Assembly (NCBI GenBank): GCA_005502925.1
Contig: SCPD01000002.1
Coordinates: 496,001 to 560,000 of the forward strand
From: Rhizobiales bacterium Y(2018)
Lineage (GTDB): Bacteria > Pseudomonadota > Alphaproteobacteria > Rhizobiales > Aestuariivirgaceae
Length of the DNA: 64,000 bases
Reading direction: 5' to 3'
Shown: positions 51,256-58,992 of the stretch, piece after piece
How the letters are laid out: every line of letters begins with the position of its first letter
Position numbering within the stretch: the first letter of the stretch is position 1
Notes under the pieces: model-generated
The model's database searches: none
Told to the model about the DNA's origin: nothing
The model's input: the letters and a program-made list of their open reading frames with translations, nothing else
Made by a program: the position numbers and the translations under genes

Positions 51256-51264
51256 TTATAGCTT

Positions 51265-51281
51265 ATACTTATCCTGAGCAT
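51265..51281. promoter_or_regulatory. Operator 2 of nadABC (probable NadQ site)
   Basis: ATACTTATCCTGAGCAT has the same symmetry as operator 1, and its palindrome extends outwards by CTT...AAG. It covers the -10 region of the predicted nadA promoter. Confidence 0.75.
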
Positions 51282-51293
51282 AAGAAATGTCAA
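51265..51293 (-). promoter_or_regulatory. nadA promoter
   Basis: On the minus strand TTGACA (51293-51288) overlaps the nadQ stop codon. It is followed after 17 nt by AAGTAT (51270-51265). Operator 2 overlaps spacer and -10, and operator 1 the initial transcribed region, so a bound repressor would block initiation. Confidence 0.55.
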
Positions 51294-52240
51294 GGCCTGA
51301 GAAGCGGTAATTTTGTCCCGGCGGCGGCCCGTTCGGCCAGGACCGCCTGGCGGAACCGGAACAATTTGGCTGGCCGGCCGCCGGTCTCGAAGCTGGACAG
51401 GCCGGTTTCCTCGACCAGCTCCTGCTGCTCGATCAGGCGGCGGAAATTCTGCTTGTGCAGCAGCCGGCCCGCCAGGGCCTCGACGCTGCGCTGGAGCTGT
51501 AAAAGCGAGAAGGCGGGCGGCATCAGCTCGAAGACGACCGGGCGGTATTTAATCTTGGCGCGAAGCCTGGCGATGCCGGTGGCGAGGATGCGGCGATGAT
51601 CGGCAAGCATGGCGCGGCCCGGCAGCACCGGTTTCTGACCGCGCTCCGCTTCGGTCACCAGGCCCGCTTCATAAAGAAGCTCGTAGCGCTGCAGCACCAG
51701 CTCTTCGTTCCAGGCGAATTCGTCGAGACCGAAGGTGATGGCGGCACGCTGCCAGCGATCGGCGCGCGCCGCTTTGCCGGGTGCCTCATCGGCCCACTGC
51801 CTGAGGCGCGGCGCCACCACCGCCTCGAAAAGCTCGGGCGTCCCTTTGCGGTGGTCTTCCCAGGGGAAATAATCGTACCAGTCACGCCATTCGGAATCGC
51901 GGGCGTCGGCGCGGCTCTCCTCGCGGGTGAGGCCCAGATAGCTGATCGAGATGGTGCGTTTGTCGGCTTCGCCGCGGTCGCGGTCGGCGAAAGTATAAAG
52001 CTGCTCCATATAGCCGATCGGATGGCCGGTCTGTTGTTCGACCCATTCTCTGAGGCCCGATTGCAGCGACCGGTGGCTCGATTCGAAGGGGCCCGAAGGA
52101 AGCGCCCGCGCGTCGCGGATGGTCATGATATGCGGCGCCTCGCTGATCACCGCGACCAGGACGGCGATGAGCTCGGCGGCGACGCCATGTCCGGCCGGGA
52201 TATGTAGCGGTTCTTTCGTTTCGGTCGTCATTACCGCCAT
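51290..52240 (-). CDS. nadQ: NAD biosynthesis regulator, Nudix-like domain plus winged helix
   Basis: A 316-residue protein of the alphaproteobacterial NadQ type. The N-terminal part (about 15-150) has a Nudix-like fold, with TIRDARALPSGPFESSHRSLQSGLREWVEQQTG and ISISYLGLTRE. No intact Nudix catalytic box (GX5EX7REUXEE) is visible, so it should bind rather than hydrolyse a nicotinamide-type ligand. The C-terminal part (about 240-316) is a winged helix with FRRLIEQQELVEETG. The position directly upstream of nadABC with its double palindrome supports the name. The start may be 52240 or the ATG at 52231, which has GGCGG before it. Confidence 0.8.
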   Translation of the reverse strand: MAVMTTETKEPLHIPAGHGVAAELIAVLVAVISEAPHIMTIRDARALPSGPFESSHRSLQSGLREWVEQQTGHPIGYMEQLYTFADRDRGEADKRTISISYLGLTREESRADARDSEWRDWYDYFPWEDHRKGTPELFEAVVAPRLRQWADEAPGKAARADRWQRAAITFGLDEFAWNEELVLQRYELLYEAGLVTEAERGQKPVLPGRAMLADHRRILATGIARLRAKIKYRPVVFELMPPAFSLLQLQRSVEALAGRLLHKQNFRRLIEQQELVEETGLSSFETGGRPAKLFRFRQAVLAERAAAGTKLPLLRP

Positions 52241-52269
52241 TGCTATAGCATGACGCCGGGAAACGGAAC

Positions 52270-52301
52270 AAAAGAGCGAACCGGATCGCTCCGGTCCGCT
52301 C
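52270..52301 (-). terminator. Rho-independent terminator after the small Tat-signal gene
   Basis: On the minus strand GAGCGGACCGGA, loop GCGA, TCCGGTTCGCTC form a 12-bp stem with one wobble pair, followed by TTTTGTT. It separates the small gene at 52314 from nadQ. Confidence 0.7.
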
Positions 52302-52313
52302 GCCTATGGAATG

Positions 52314-52655
52314 CTAGAAGCCGATCCAGATCCAGATCGGACGTCTACGGCACCGGCGCCGCCAACGGCCATACCGCCAATAGGTCCGGCAGGTCCGCCG
52401 CCATCTCCGCCGCCGCCACCTGCGCCGCCGGCGGCGACGCCAGTGATCCCAGCGGTGCGATGCGAGCTCGACGCCCTCATCGAGGCCGGTTTCCGGATTG
52501 GCCTTGAGCTCCTCGAGATTGGGCAGAACGCTCGAATCCGGCTTCTGGCCGAGGGAAGGAATACCTGCATGCGCTTCGGACTGTGGTAAAACTGCAGCAA
52601 CAGCCGCAGCGCCAGCAAGACCGAAGATGCCCTTGAGCAGCAGTCTTCTATCCAT
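52314..52655 (-). CDS. Small Tat-signal protein with Arg/Trp-rich C-terminus
   Basis: A 113-residue protein of no known function. The N-terminus MDRRLLLKGIFGLAGAAAVAA is a twin-arginine-like signal with the RR at 3-4. A short acidic middle (about 30-65) follows, and then a tail (68-113) of almost pure Arg and Trp: WDHWRRRRRRRWRRRRW and further WR repeats, ending PIWIWIGF. GAGGTG lies 5 nt before the ATG and a terminator follows, so it is a real gene. Similar proteins with Tyr/Arg-rich tails are common in Rhizobiales under names such as protamine-like. Nucleic-acid or membrane binding in the periplasm is conceivable only. Confidence 0.72.
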   Translation of the reverse strand: MDRRLLLKGIFGLAGAAAVAAVLPQSEAHAGIPSLGQKPDSSVLPNLEELKANPETGLDEGVELASHRWDHWRRRRRRRWRRRRWRRTCRTYWRYGRWRRRCRRRPIWIWIGF

Positions 52656-53022
52656 GCTTCACCTCTTTCAGTTGACTAAAGCATTGCCATGGATGCGGAG
52701 CGAAGGCGTCCCGCACTCATGGCAAAGCTATGGCAAAACAACGTTATGGCGAAAGAAAGGTTCCGGTGCGGCATCTCACGGGCAGGTGAAAGCTACGCCG
52801 CGAAACGACGGGCTGGCGAGCCGGCGCCGGGCCCGTGGTCCCCAGGGGCCGCTTCACCCGAGCCAGGGGTGCCCAGGCCTATCCCTGGCGCCGGTGCGGA
52901 CAATAGGCCGCCGGTCACCAATAGCGAACCAATCCCGGCCGGCCGGCGCCCCGGATGGGTGCAGGTGAGGGTTGCGGATGACCGCGCGTCCCTTTAAAAT
53001 TCGCCATCCAATGGGAATGCAC
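52656..53022. other. Intergenic region without a recognisable gene
   Basis: A 367-nt gap between divergent genes. It holds GC-rich imperfect hairpins (about 52815-52900), repeated ATGGCAAA/ATGGCGAA words (52724-52760) and an AT-rich TTTAAAAT (52992-52999) that could be a -10 for the downstream gene. Open frames across it have no ribosome site or family likeness. Confidence 0.6.
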
Positions 53023-53937
53023 ATGAAACCTTGTATCTATATCCACACCAACGAGAAGCAGATCATCGGCGCGCTCGTTTCCAAATATTCCTTCGAGCGC
53101 TTCGCCTCCGACAAGAACGCATTCGACGTCAAGCTCATCCACACCAGGGACTATCCGTTCCTCGATGCGCATGAGGGCGGCAAATATCTGCGCGGCGGCC
53201 TCACCCGCGAATGGGTGAATGACGACCTCCAGTCCTTTACCGTGCTGCGCTTCATGCCGCCCGAGCTGATGGGTTATGAAGGCCGCTCCGTCGTCGTCGA
53301 TCCGGATGTGTTCGCCGTCTCCGACGTCATGCCGCTGCTCAACCGTGAGATGAACGGCACGGCGATCATGGCCAGGAAGCGCGGCGCCTCGACCGCCAAG
53401 GAATTCGCCTCGAGCGTCATGCTGCTCGACAATGGCAAGCTCAAGCACTGGCAGGTCGAGAAGAGCTTCGACGAAATGTTCGCCTTCAAGCGCGATTATT
53501 CCGACTGGGTCAATCTCAAGCTCGAGCCCAAGGACTCGATCGGCGTCCTCGAGCCGGTGTGGAACGACTTCGACACGCTGACCCGCGACACGCGGATGAT
53601 CCACAACACGCATCGCCGCACCCAGCCCTGGAAGACCGGCCTCAAGGTCGACTTCCGTCCGGCCGAGCGCGCCGGGTCCTTCAAGCTGTCGAACATCATT
53701 CACCGCACGCGCCGCGCGCTGTTCGGCGAATATGGACTTCTCGGCAGCTACCACAAGCACCCGGACAACAACCAGGAGCGGCTGTTCTTCGCGCTGCTCA
53801 AGGAATGTGTCGATAAGGGCATCGTGACCCAGGCCATGCTGGACGAGCAGATGAAGCTCAACCATGTGCGCCACGACGCGCGCGATGTGCTGGCACGCAC
53901 CCGCACGCTCGCCGAGCAGCCGCTCTTCGCAGCCTGA
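53023..53937 (+). CDS. Glycosyltransferase-like protein (GT-A, GT8-like)
   Basis: A 304-residue protein. The start ATG at 53023 has GGGA 6 nt upstream; ATGs at 53011 and 53017 are alternatives. It opens KPCIYIHTNEKQIIGALVSKYS. A DxD-like motif follows in SVVVDPDVFAVSDVMPLL, and then SSVMLLDNGKLKHW and VWNDFDTLTRDTRMIHNTHRR. This order resembles GT8-type nucleotide-sugar transferases. The acceptor is unknown. It precedes the ELM1-like gene by 9 nt. Confidence 0.65.
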   Translation: MKPCIYIHTNEKQIIGALVSKYSFERFASDKNAFDVKLIHTRDYPFLDAHEGGKYLRGGLTREWVNDDLQSFTVLRFMPPELMGYEGRSVVVDPDVFAVSDVMPLLNREMNGTAIMARKRGASTAKEFASSVMLLDNGKLKHWQVEKSFDEMFAFKRDYSDWVNLKLEPKDSIGVLEPVWNDFDTLTRDTRMIHNTHRRTQPWKTGLKVDFRPAERAGSFKLSNIIHRTRRALFGEYGLLGSYHKHPDNNQERLFFALLKECVDKGIVTQAMLDEQMKLNHVRHDARDVLARTRTLAEQPLFAA

Positions 53938-53946
53938 CCCATTGCG

Positions 53947-54990
53947 GTGGGCGCGCGGACGGTCTGGATCCTGACGCATAGCCGGTTGGGCGACCGCCAG
54001 CAGATGGAAAAGCTGGCGGCCGCTCTCGGCTGGCCTTTCACTGTGAAACAACTGGTCTTCCGGCCGCCCAATGTGCCGTTCCTAGCGCGCCTGCTGCTCG
54101 ACCGTAGCATTTCCGATTCTCTCGACGCCCCTTGGCCCGATCTCGTTCTGTGCGGCGAGGCGCGTACCAGCGTCATCGCGCGCGATATCAAGCGACGATC
54201 GGGCGGGCGCATCAAGATCGTCTGCCTCGGCCGTCCGGCCGGTGATCCGGCACAATTCGATCTCGTCCTGACTACTGCGCAATATCGCCTGCCGAAAGCG
54301 GCGAATGTCGTCGAGCTGGCTCTGCCGCTGGTGGTGGAGGAGGCTACTCTTCAGCCCGATGCCGGCGGCGGCATGGCGGATATCGCACGGCCGGTGACCA
54401 CGGTTCTGGTCGGCGGCACGGCACTCCCCGAGCGTCTCGACAGCACCGCGGCTTCTTCCTTGGCGCGCGATCTCCTGGCGCATCAGCAAAAGACTGGTGG
54501 CACATTGCTTATCGTCACCAGCCCGCGCACCGGTGCTGCGGCCGGCGAGGCGCTGGCCCGCGCCATTCCGCCGCCGCACATCGTGCATCTGTGGCGCAAA
54601 GGCGAGGACAATCCCTATCGCCGTTTCCTGGCGCTCGCCGACGAGATCGTGGTCACCAGCGACAGCGTCTCCATGGCTGCCGATGCGCTGGCGGCGGGCA
54701 AGCCGGCGTCGGTCTATCGGCTGCCGCGCAAGGCGACGGCCAAAGATGCCGTCGTCGAAGGGTTGTTCGCGCGTGTCTATGGCGAAGCTCCCTGTCCCTT
54801 CTGGCTGAAGCCTGCCAAGTGGCTGTTCGATACGGGCCTTATCGAAGTGCGCGCCGATCGTCCGCGCCTGTTCGAACGGCTCGTCCGGGAGGGCCGTCTC
54901 GGCTGGTTCGGCGCGGCGCGCACGGAAAAGCATTTCGCCGCGCCCGACGAGTTCGACGTGATCCTGCCGCGCATTACGGCGTTGTTCTGA
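53947..54990 (+). CDS. ELM1/GtrOC1-like putative nucleoside-diphosphate-sugar epimerase or glycosyltransferase
   Basis: A 347-residue protein of the ELM1 family, named from plant mitochondrial fission but common in alphaproteobacteria. It begins RTVWILTHSRLGDRQQMEKLAAALG, with FDLVLTTAQYRLP and VTSDSVSMAADALAAGKPA as typical landmarks. The bacterial function is unknown, with a GT-B-like fold. The start is a GTG at 53947 with a poor ribosome site, so an alternative is possible. It overlaps the next gene by one base. Confidence 0.82.
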   Translation: MGARTVWILTHSRLGDRQQMEKLAAALGWPFTVKQLVFRPPNVPFLARLLLDRSISDSLDAPWPDLVLCGEARTSVIARDIKRRSGGRIKIVCLGRPAGDPAQFDLVLTTAQYRLPKAANVVELALPLVVEEATLQPDAGGGMADIARPVTTVLVGGTALPERLDSTAASSLARDLLAHQQKTGGTLLIVTSPRTGAAAGEALARAIPPPHIVHLWRKGEDNPYRRFLALADEIVVTSDSVSMAADALAAGKPASVYRLPRKATAKDAVVEGLFARVYGEAPCPFWLKPAKWLFDTGLIEVRADRPRLFERLVREGRLGWFGAARTEKHFAAPDEFDVILPRITALF

Positions 54991-56537
54991 TGGCGCGCTA
55001 CGACGTTGCGATCGTTGGCGGCGGCTCGGCCGGCGCGTTGCTGACGGCCCGGCTCAGTGAAGATCCGGCGCGCCGCGTGGTGCTGATCGAAGCCGGCGGC
55101 GAGGCCACCGATCCCGACATCTGGAAACCTGCGGCATGGCCTGCCTTGCAGGGCCGCAGCTTTGACTGGGACTATCGCACCGAGCCGCAGGCAGGAACCG
55201 CCGGCCGCATTCATCCCTGGGCGCGTGGCCGTGTCCTCGGCGGCTCGAGCTGCCTCCATGCCATGGGCCATATGCGCGGCCATCCGGCGGATTTCGCCGC
55301 CTGGGAGGAGGCAACCGGTGATGTGCGCTGGAGCTGGCAAGGGCTGCTGCCGGCCTTCATGGGGATCGAGGATCACAGCCTCGGGGGCGACGGCGTGCAT
55401 GGCAAAAGCGGGCCGCTCCCGGTGTATCTGCCGTCCGAGGAAGTGAGCCCCGTCGCGCGCGCCTTCATCGAAGCGGGCGCCGCCCTCGGCCTGCCGCGCC
55501 TTCGCGGCCACAATACCGGCGACATGGTCGGCGTGACGCCGAACTCCCTCACCATCCGCGACGGTCGCCGGGTGACGGTGGCGGATGCCTGGCTGACGCC
55601 CGCGGTGCGCCGGCGCAAAAACCTGACGATCCTCACCGGCCGTTCCGTCCGCCGCCTGAAGCTTCAGGGAAGCCGGGTCACCGCGCTGGACATGCACGGT
55701 TCGGAAGTCACGGCCGACAGTATCATTCTCAGCGCCGGATCGCTCGAAAGCCCGGCCCTTCTGATGCGCTCAGGGATTGGCCCGGAAGATGTCCTGGCCG
55801 GTGCCGGCATCGGTTGTGTGATCGCAGCACCCGATCTCGGCCGCAATTTGCAGGATCACCTGCTGGGTGCCGGCAATCTCTATGCCGCGCGGCGTACCGT
55901 GCCGCCGTCGAGGCTGCAGCACTCCGAATCCATGGCCTATATGCGTGCAGGCGATTTCACCGGCGGCGGCCGGCCGGAGATCGTCGTCGGCTGCGGCATC
56001 GCGCCGATCGTATCAGAGCGTTTCGTGCCGCCGGCGGCCGGTTCCGCCTATTCGCTTCTCTTCGGCGTGACCAATCCGACGAGCCGCGGCAGTCTCCGCG
56101 TCACGGGGCCGGAGCCCGGCGACCGCTTGCGTATTGATCCGGCCTATCTCCAGACCGAGCACGACCGCCGTCTCTTCCGGCAGGCGCTCGCCGCCGCGCG
56201 TGAGATCGGGCGCCGGCCAGAGCTCGCCGACTGGCGCGAGAGCGAGATCCTGCCGGGCCCGCTGCAGACGGAATCGGAGATCGACCGCTTCATCGCTGAA
56301 GCCGCCATCACCCATCATCATCCCTGCGGTACCTGTCGCATGGGACATGATCCACGTTCAGTGGTGGATGCGGATCTGAAGCTGCGCGGGCTCGACAATC
56401 TTCATATCGTTGACGGATCGGTGCTGCCCAGCCTGACCGCGGGCCCGATTCACGCCGCTATTCTGGCGATTGCCGAAACTTTCGCCCGTCAGATGATCTC
56501 ACCGACCATTTCTCCGCCAGCGGTTTGCTCAGGATGA
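54990..56537 (+). CDS. GMC family oxidoreductase (FAD-dependent)
   Basis: A 515-residue flavoenzyme. The FAD motif is VAIVGGGSAGALLTARLSED at the start, then GRVLGGSSCLHAMGHMRGH and LSAGSLESPALLMRSGIGP. The C-terminal HHHPCGTCRMGHDPRSVVD has the catalytic histidine, and NLHIVDGSVLPSLTAGPIHAA follows. The start ATG overlaps the preceding TGA. Relatives oxidise choline, alcohols or sugars. Its 3' end overlaps the convergent gene by 80 nt. Confidence 0.92.
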   Translation: MARYDVAIVGGGSAGALLTARLSEDPARRVVLIEAGGEATDPDIWKPAAWPALQGRSFDWDYRTEPQAGTAGRIHPWARGRVLGGSSCLHAMGHMRGHPADFAAWEEATGDVRWSWQGLLPAFMGIEDHSLGGDGVHGKSGPLPVYLPSEEVSPVARAFIEAGAALGLPRLRGHNTGDMVGVTPNSLTIRDGRRVTVADAWLTPAVRRRKNLTILTGRSVRRLKLQGSRVTALDMHGSEVTADSIILSAGSLESPALLMRSGIGPEDVLAGAGIGCVIAAPDLGRNLQDHLLGAGNLYAARRTVPPSRLQHSESMAYMRAGDFTGGGRPEIVVGCGIAPIVSERFVPPAAGSAYSLLFGVTNPTSRGSLRVTGPEPGDRLRIDPAYLQTEHDRRLFRQALAAAREIGRRPELADWRESEILPGPLQTESEIDRFIAEAAITHHHPCGTCRMGHDPRSVVDADLKLRGLDNLHIVDGSVLPSLTAGPIHAAILAIAETFARQMISPTISPPAVCSG

Positions 56538-57771
56538 CGAGCTCGCCCTCGAAGCGTTCGAGCGTATCGAGAATGAAATCAAGCTCGCTGGTGCGCTCAT
56601 GGACGACGACATAGTCATTGGGCGTCCGCGTATCGCCCGGATAAGCACCCGCCGGGTCCTCGAAGAGATCGATGCCTGAGATCACGAGCCGCTTCGGTTT
56701 GAGCGCCACGGCGACTGCCAGCATCGTCGCGCCATTGGTCGGGCGCACGCCGTCCCAGTCGAGCTGGTCGAGAATCTGCAGTCGTTCCAGCGTGACGAAA
56801 CGCATGTGGCGGCACAGTGGATTGAAGATCTGATGGGTGACGAGCAGCGCCTCGGCGCGCCGTGTCTGGAAGGCGAAGATCGGCCGGCTGCGCAAGGTGA
56901 AGAGCGTGCGCTTCTGCCCGGTGAAGACGACCTGCGGATCGGCATAGAGACCGCGTTTGAGCCAACGGTGATTGACGCGGAACAGGCAGTCATGGCTCTC
57001 CAACGCCAGCGCCGGATCTTCCGAGGACGGACCATTGCCGAGGCAGAGGATCGTTTGGGGATGATTGAGCGTGACGCTGAGGTCGCCGAGTGTCTCGATA
57101 CGCTCGGCGCGCAGTTTCAGGATGCGGCGTCCGGCGGGTTTGTCGAGCCAGCCCGCGACCAGCGCCTGTAGTGGGTTGCGGGCAGGCGGGCGGCGCGCCA
57201 GGAGGAAGTTGAGGCGCTTCATCGTCGCCGACTGCATGTCGAGGGAGGCGGGATCGCTCATCGGCGCCAGCACGATACGGTCCGGCGTGACGCCTCTCGC
57301 CTGTAAGGCCTCCGCGACGGCCGCCGACTGCGCCAGCCACATATCGACGGCGGTGAGCCGCGCCGCGTCGGGCGCTGCGGCATCGGATGTGTCCGCTGCG
57401 ATGAAGGCGACGCCGATTCCCATGAGATAGGCCTCGCGCACCAGGCGCTTCGGCAGTGTGTCGATCCGTCCGGCGCCGATCAGGAGGCGGGCGCGGGACA
57501 TCAGAAGGAAGATCACGCTGCTCGGGCGGTTGTTCCAGGGCGCATCGATCACCGCCTCATCGCCGAAGCGGGTGATCAGCTCCTGCTTCACATCGGGGCT
57601 GCCGGGAAGGAACAGCAGCGACAGCCGCTCGCGGCGCAACGAGGCGAGCAGCGGCTCGATGGTCGCGAGCGCCGGTCTGTCGGCGACCGAAACCAGGATG
57701 GAGCGGTTGGAGGGGACGGGAACCCAGCCGCTGCGCTGGAGCGTCGATCGCGGCTTAAGACGGATGGCCAT
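56458..57771 (-). CDS. Two-domain glycosyltransferase-like protein (KDO-transferase-like N-half, GT29-like C-half)
   Basis: A 437-residue protein. Residues 25-185 resemble the N-terminal domain of 3-deoxy-manno-octulosonate transferases (SLLFLPGSPDVKQELI, MSRARLLIGAGR, LVREAYLMGIGVAFIAAD). Residues 238-437 form a second alpha/beta domain with LCLGNGPSSEDPAL, CLFRVNHRW, TNGATMLAVAVAL and LVISGIDLFEDP, which recalls bacterial GT29/sialyltransferase-like proteins. The start at 57771 has AAGGACATA upstream, and it overlaps the PLD-like gene by 17 nt. A role in surface glycan assembly is inferred only. Confidence 0.6.
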   Translation of the reverse strand: MAIRLKPRSTLQRSGWVPVPSNRSILVSVADRPALATIEPLLASLRRERLSLLFLPGSPDVKQELITRFGDEAVIDAPWNNRPSSVIFLLMSRARLLIGAGRIDTLPKRLVREAYLMGIGVAFIAADTSDAAAPDAARLTAVDMWLAQSAAVAEALQARGVTPDRIVLAPMSDPASLDMQSATMKRLNFLLARRPPARNPLQALVAGWLDKPAGRRILKLRAERIETLGDLSVTLNHPQTILCLGNGPSSEDPALALESHDCLFRVNHRWLKRGLYADPQVVFTGQKRTLFTLRSRPIFAFQTRRAEALLVTHQIFNPLCRHMRFVTLERLQILDQLDWDGVRPTNGATMLAVAVALKPKRLVISGIDLFEDPAGAYPGDTRTPNDYVVVHERTSELDFILDTLERFEGELVILSKPLAEKWSVRSSDGRKFRQSPE

Positions 57772-58798
57772 TATGTCCTTCGGCGTGGGTCCTGAATTGT
57801 CGGGTCTCCGCCAGCATATGCGCGAAGCGCGCTTCGAATGCAGCAAAAATATCGGGCGTATCGTCGAGCGCCACCAAGAGCTCGTTATTGAGGTAGCGTG
57901 AGGTGAGGGTGAGATTCATGCTGCCGAACAGGACGCGCCGAATGCCTGGTGCTTCGAGCAGCATGAACTTGCAATGCATCGGCAAACCTTGCGGATGCGC
58001 ATAGCGGATGAAATCGATGCCTTGCGCCCTGGCGAAGGCTTCGATGCGCTTGGGCACGCGCCGCAGCGTGTCATGGGCGATCACTGTGACGGAGGCGCCG
58101 TCCTTCACCTGGCGGCCGAGCAGCCTTGCGATCGACCTGTCGCGGAAATGCGACGCGGCGATCCGGATGCGGCCAAACTTCCTCTCGCCGATCAAGCGGT
58201 CGACGACGGCATTGTCCCAGCGCGGATAATGGAAGAGGCCGAGCTTGCCGTTTCTGAAATCGGACCGGTTGAAATAAGTGGCGAGGCCTTGCGTGCCGGC
58301 ATGGAGCGACAGCACATGCCGCCTGAGGCTCGCCACGGCGGCGGGGTCGTCGAGTGCGACGAGGCAGTTGTGACCGCGATCCTGGTCGCCGATCCGGCGC
58401 ACCACCTCGGAATCTTCCGGCGTGTTGCCGGACGGATTGAACGAGCCGACGAGGGCGACCGGCTCGGGGTGGCTGAAATAATAGATCTTCTCATGCAGAT
58501 GCGCCGGCAGCAGGTGTTTGACGGGCTTGAAGCCGTCGCCGAGGCCATCAAAGGCAGTGAGGCGCGCCTGCACCGCCTGGTTGGCGGAGGAGAGCTTCGG
58601 CGAGGCCTCGAGGCAGAGCTTGACGGCGACGCCTCTTTGCTTGGCGCGGACAAGCGCCTCGGCGAGAGCGAGATCGCGGAAATAATAGGTCGTCCACAGG
58701 ATCTCGCCGCCTTGCGGCACGGCGTCCACATGGCGGGCCAGCAGATCACGTAAAAAGCCGGATGGCTGATCCGGGCCGCCAAAGAAAACTTGCGTCAT
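57755..58798 (-). CDS. Phospholipase D-like (PLDc) domain protein with altered HKD motifs
   Basis: A 347-residue protein with two PLD repeats. The first is LHEKIYYFSHPEPVALVGSFN and the second MHCKFMLLEAPGIRRVLFGS. In both, His and Lys are kept (HxK), but the aspartate of HxKxxxxD is replaced, by Ser in the first and Glu in the second. Downstream Gly-Ser and Asn residues typical of the family remain. Catalysis may be changed or lost. No signal peptide is visible. Confidence 0.78.
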   Translation of the reverse strand: MTQVFFGGPDQPSGFLRDLLARHVDAVPQGGEILWTTYYFRDLALAEALVRAKQRGVAVKLCLEASPKLSSANQAVQARLTAFDGLGDGFKPVKHLLPAHLHEKIYYFSHPEPVALVGSFNPSGNTPEDSEVVRRIGDQDRGHNCLVALDDPAAVASLRRHVLSLHAGTQGLATYFNRSDFRNGKLGLFHYPRWDNAVVDRLIGERKFGRIRIAASHFRDRSIARLLGRQVKDGASVTVIAHDTLRRVPKRIEAFARAQGIDFIRYAHPQGLPMHCKFMLLEAPGIRRVLFGSMNLTLTSRYLNNELLVALDDTPDIFAAFEARFAHMLAETRQFRTHAEGHNGHPS

Positions 58799-58885
58799 GC
58801 ACCTTGTTGTCCGGGCCGCCTCGGCCGTTGCTGCGCCTATATAGGTGACGGGCTCCGGGCGGGCAAATCCTCGGCGAAGGATTAC

Positions 58886-58901
58886 TTAGAGTCTACTCTA
58901 A
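58886..58901. promoter_or_regulatory. Palindrome upstream of the branched-chain/amide ABC operon
   Basis: TTAGAGT and ACTCTAA are perfect 7-bp arms around CT, about 92 nt before the binding-protein start. AT-rich sequence follows. It is a candidate operator; its regulator is not in the window. Confidence 0.5.
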
Positions 58902-58992
58902 TTGAATATTGTTACTTTCGGATATTTCAAAGGCAAGGCTCCCGCTAGGCTCCGGTCAACAACAAAGAAGCAGATGCAGTCGGGAGGAAAAC

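Noticed and set aside
52311-52589. Plus-strand proline-rich frame
   Set aside because: Antisense of the Arg/Trp-rich tail; only the minus-strand frame has a good ribosome site, Tat signal and terminator.
58905-58925. TTACTTTCGGATATT resembling half of the IclR site A
   Set aside because: Only one half-site is present, without the second CGGAA arm or the TTGACA spacing.
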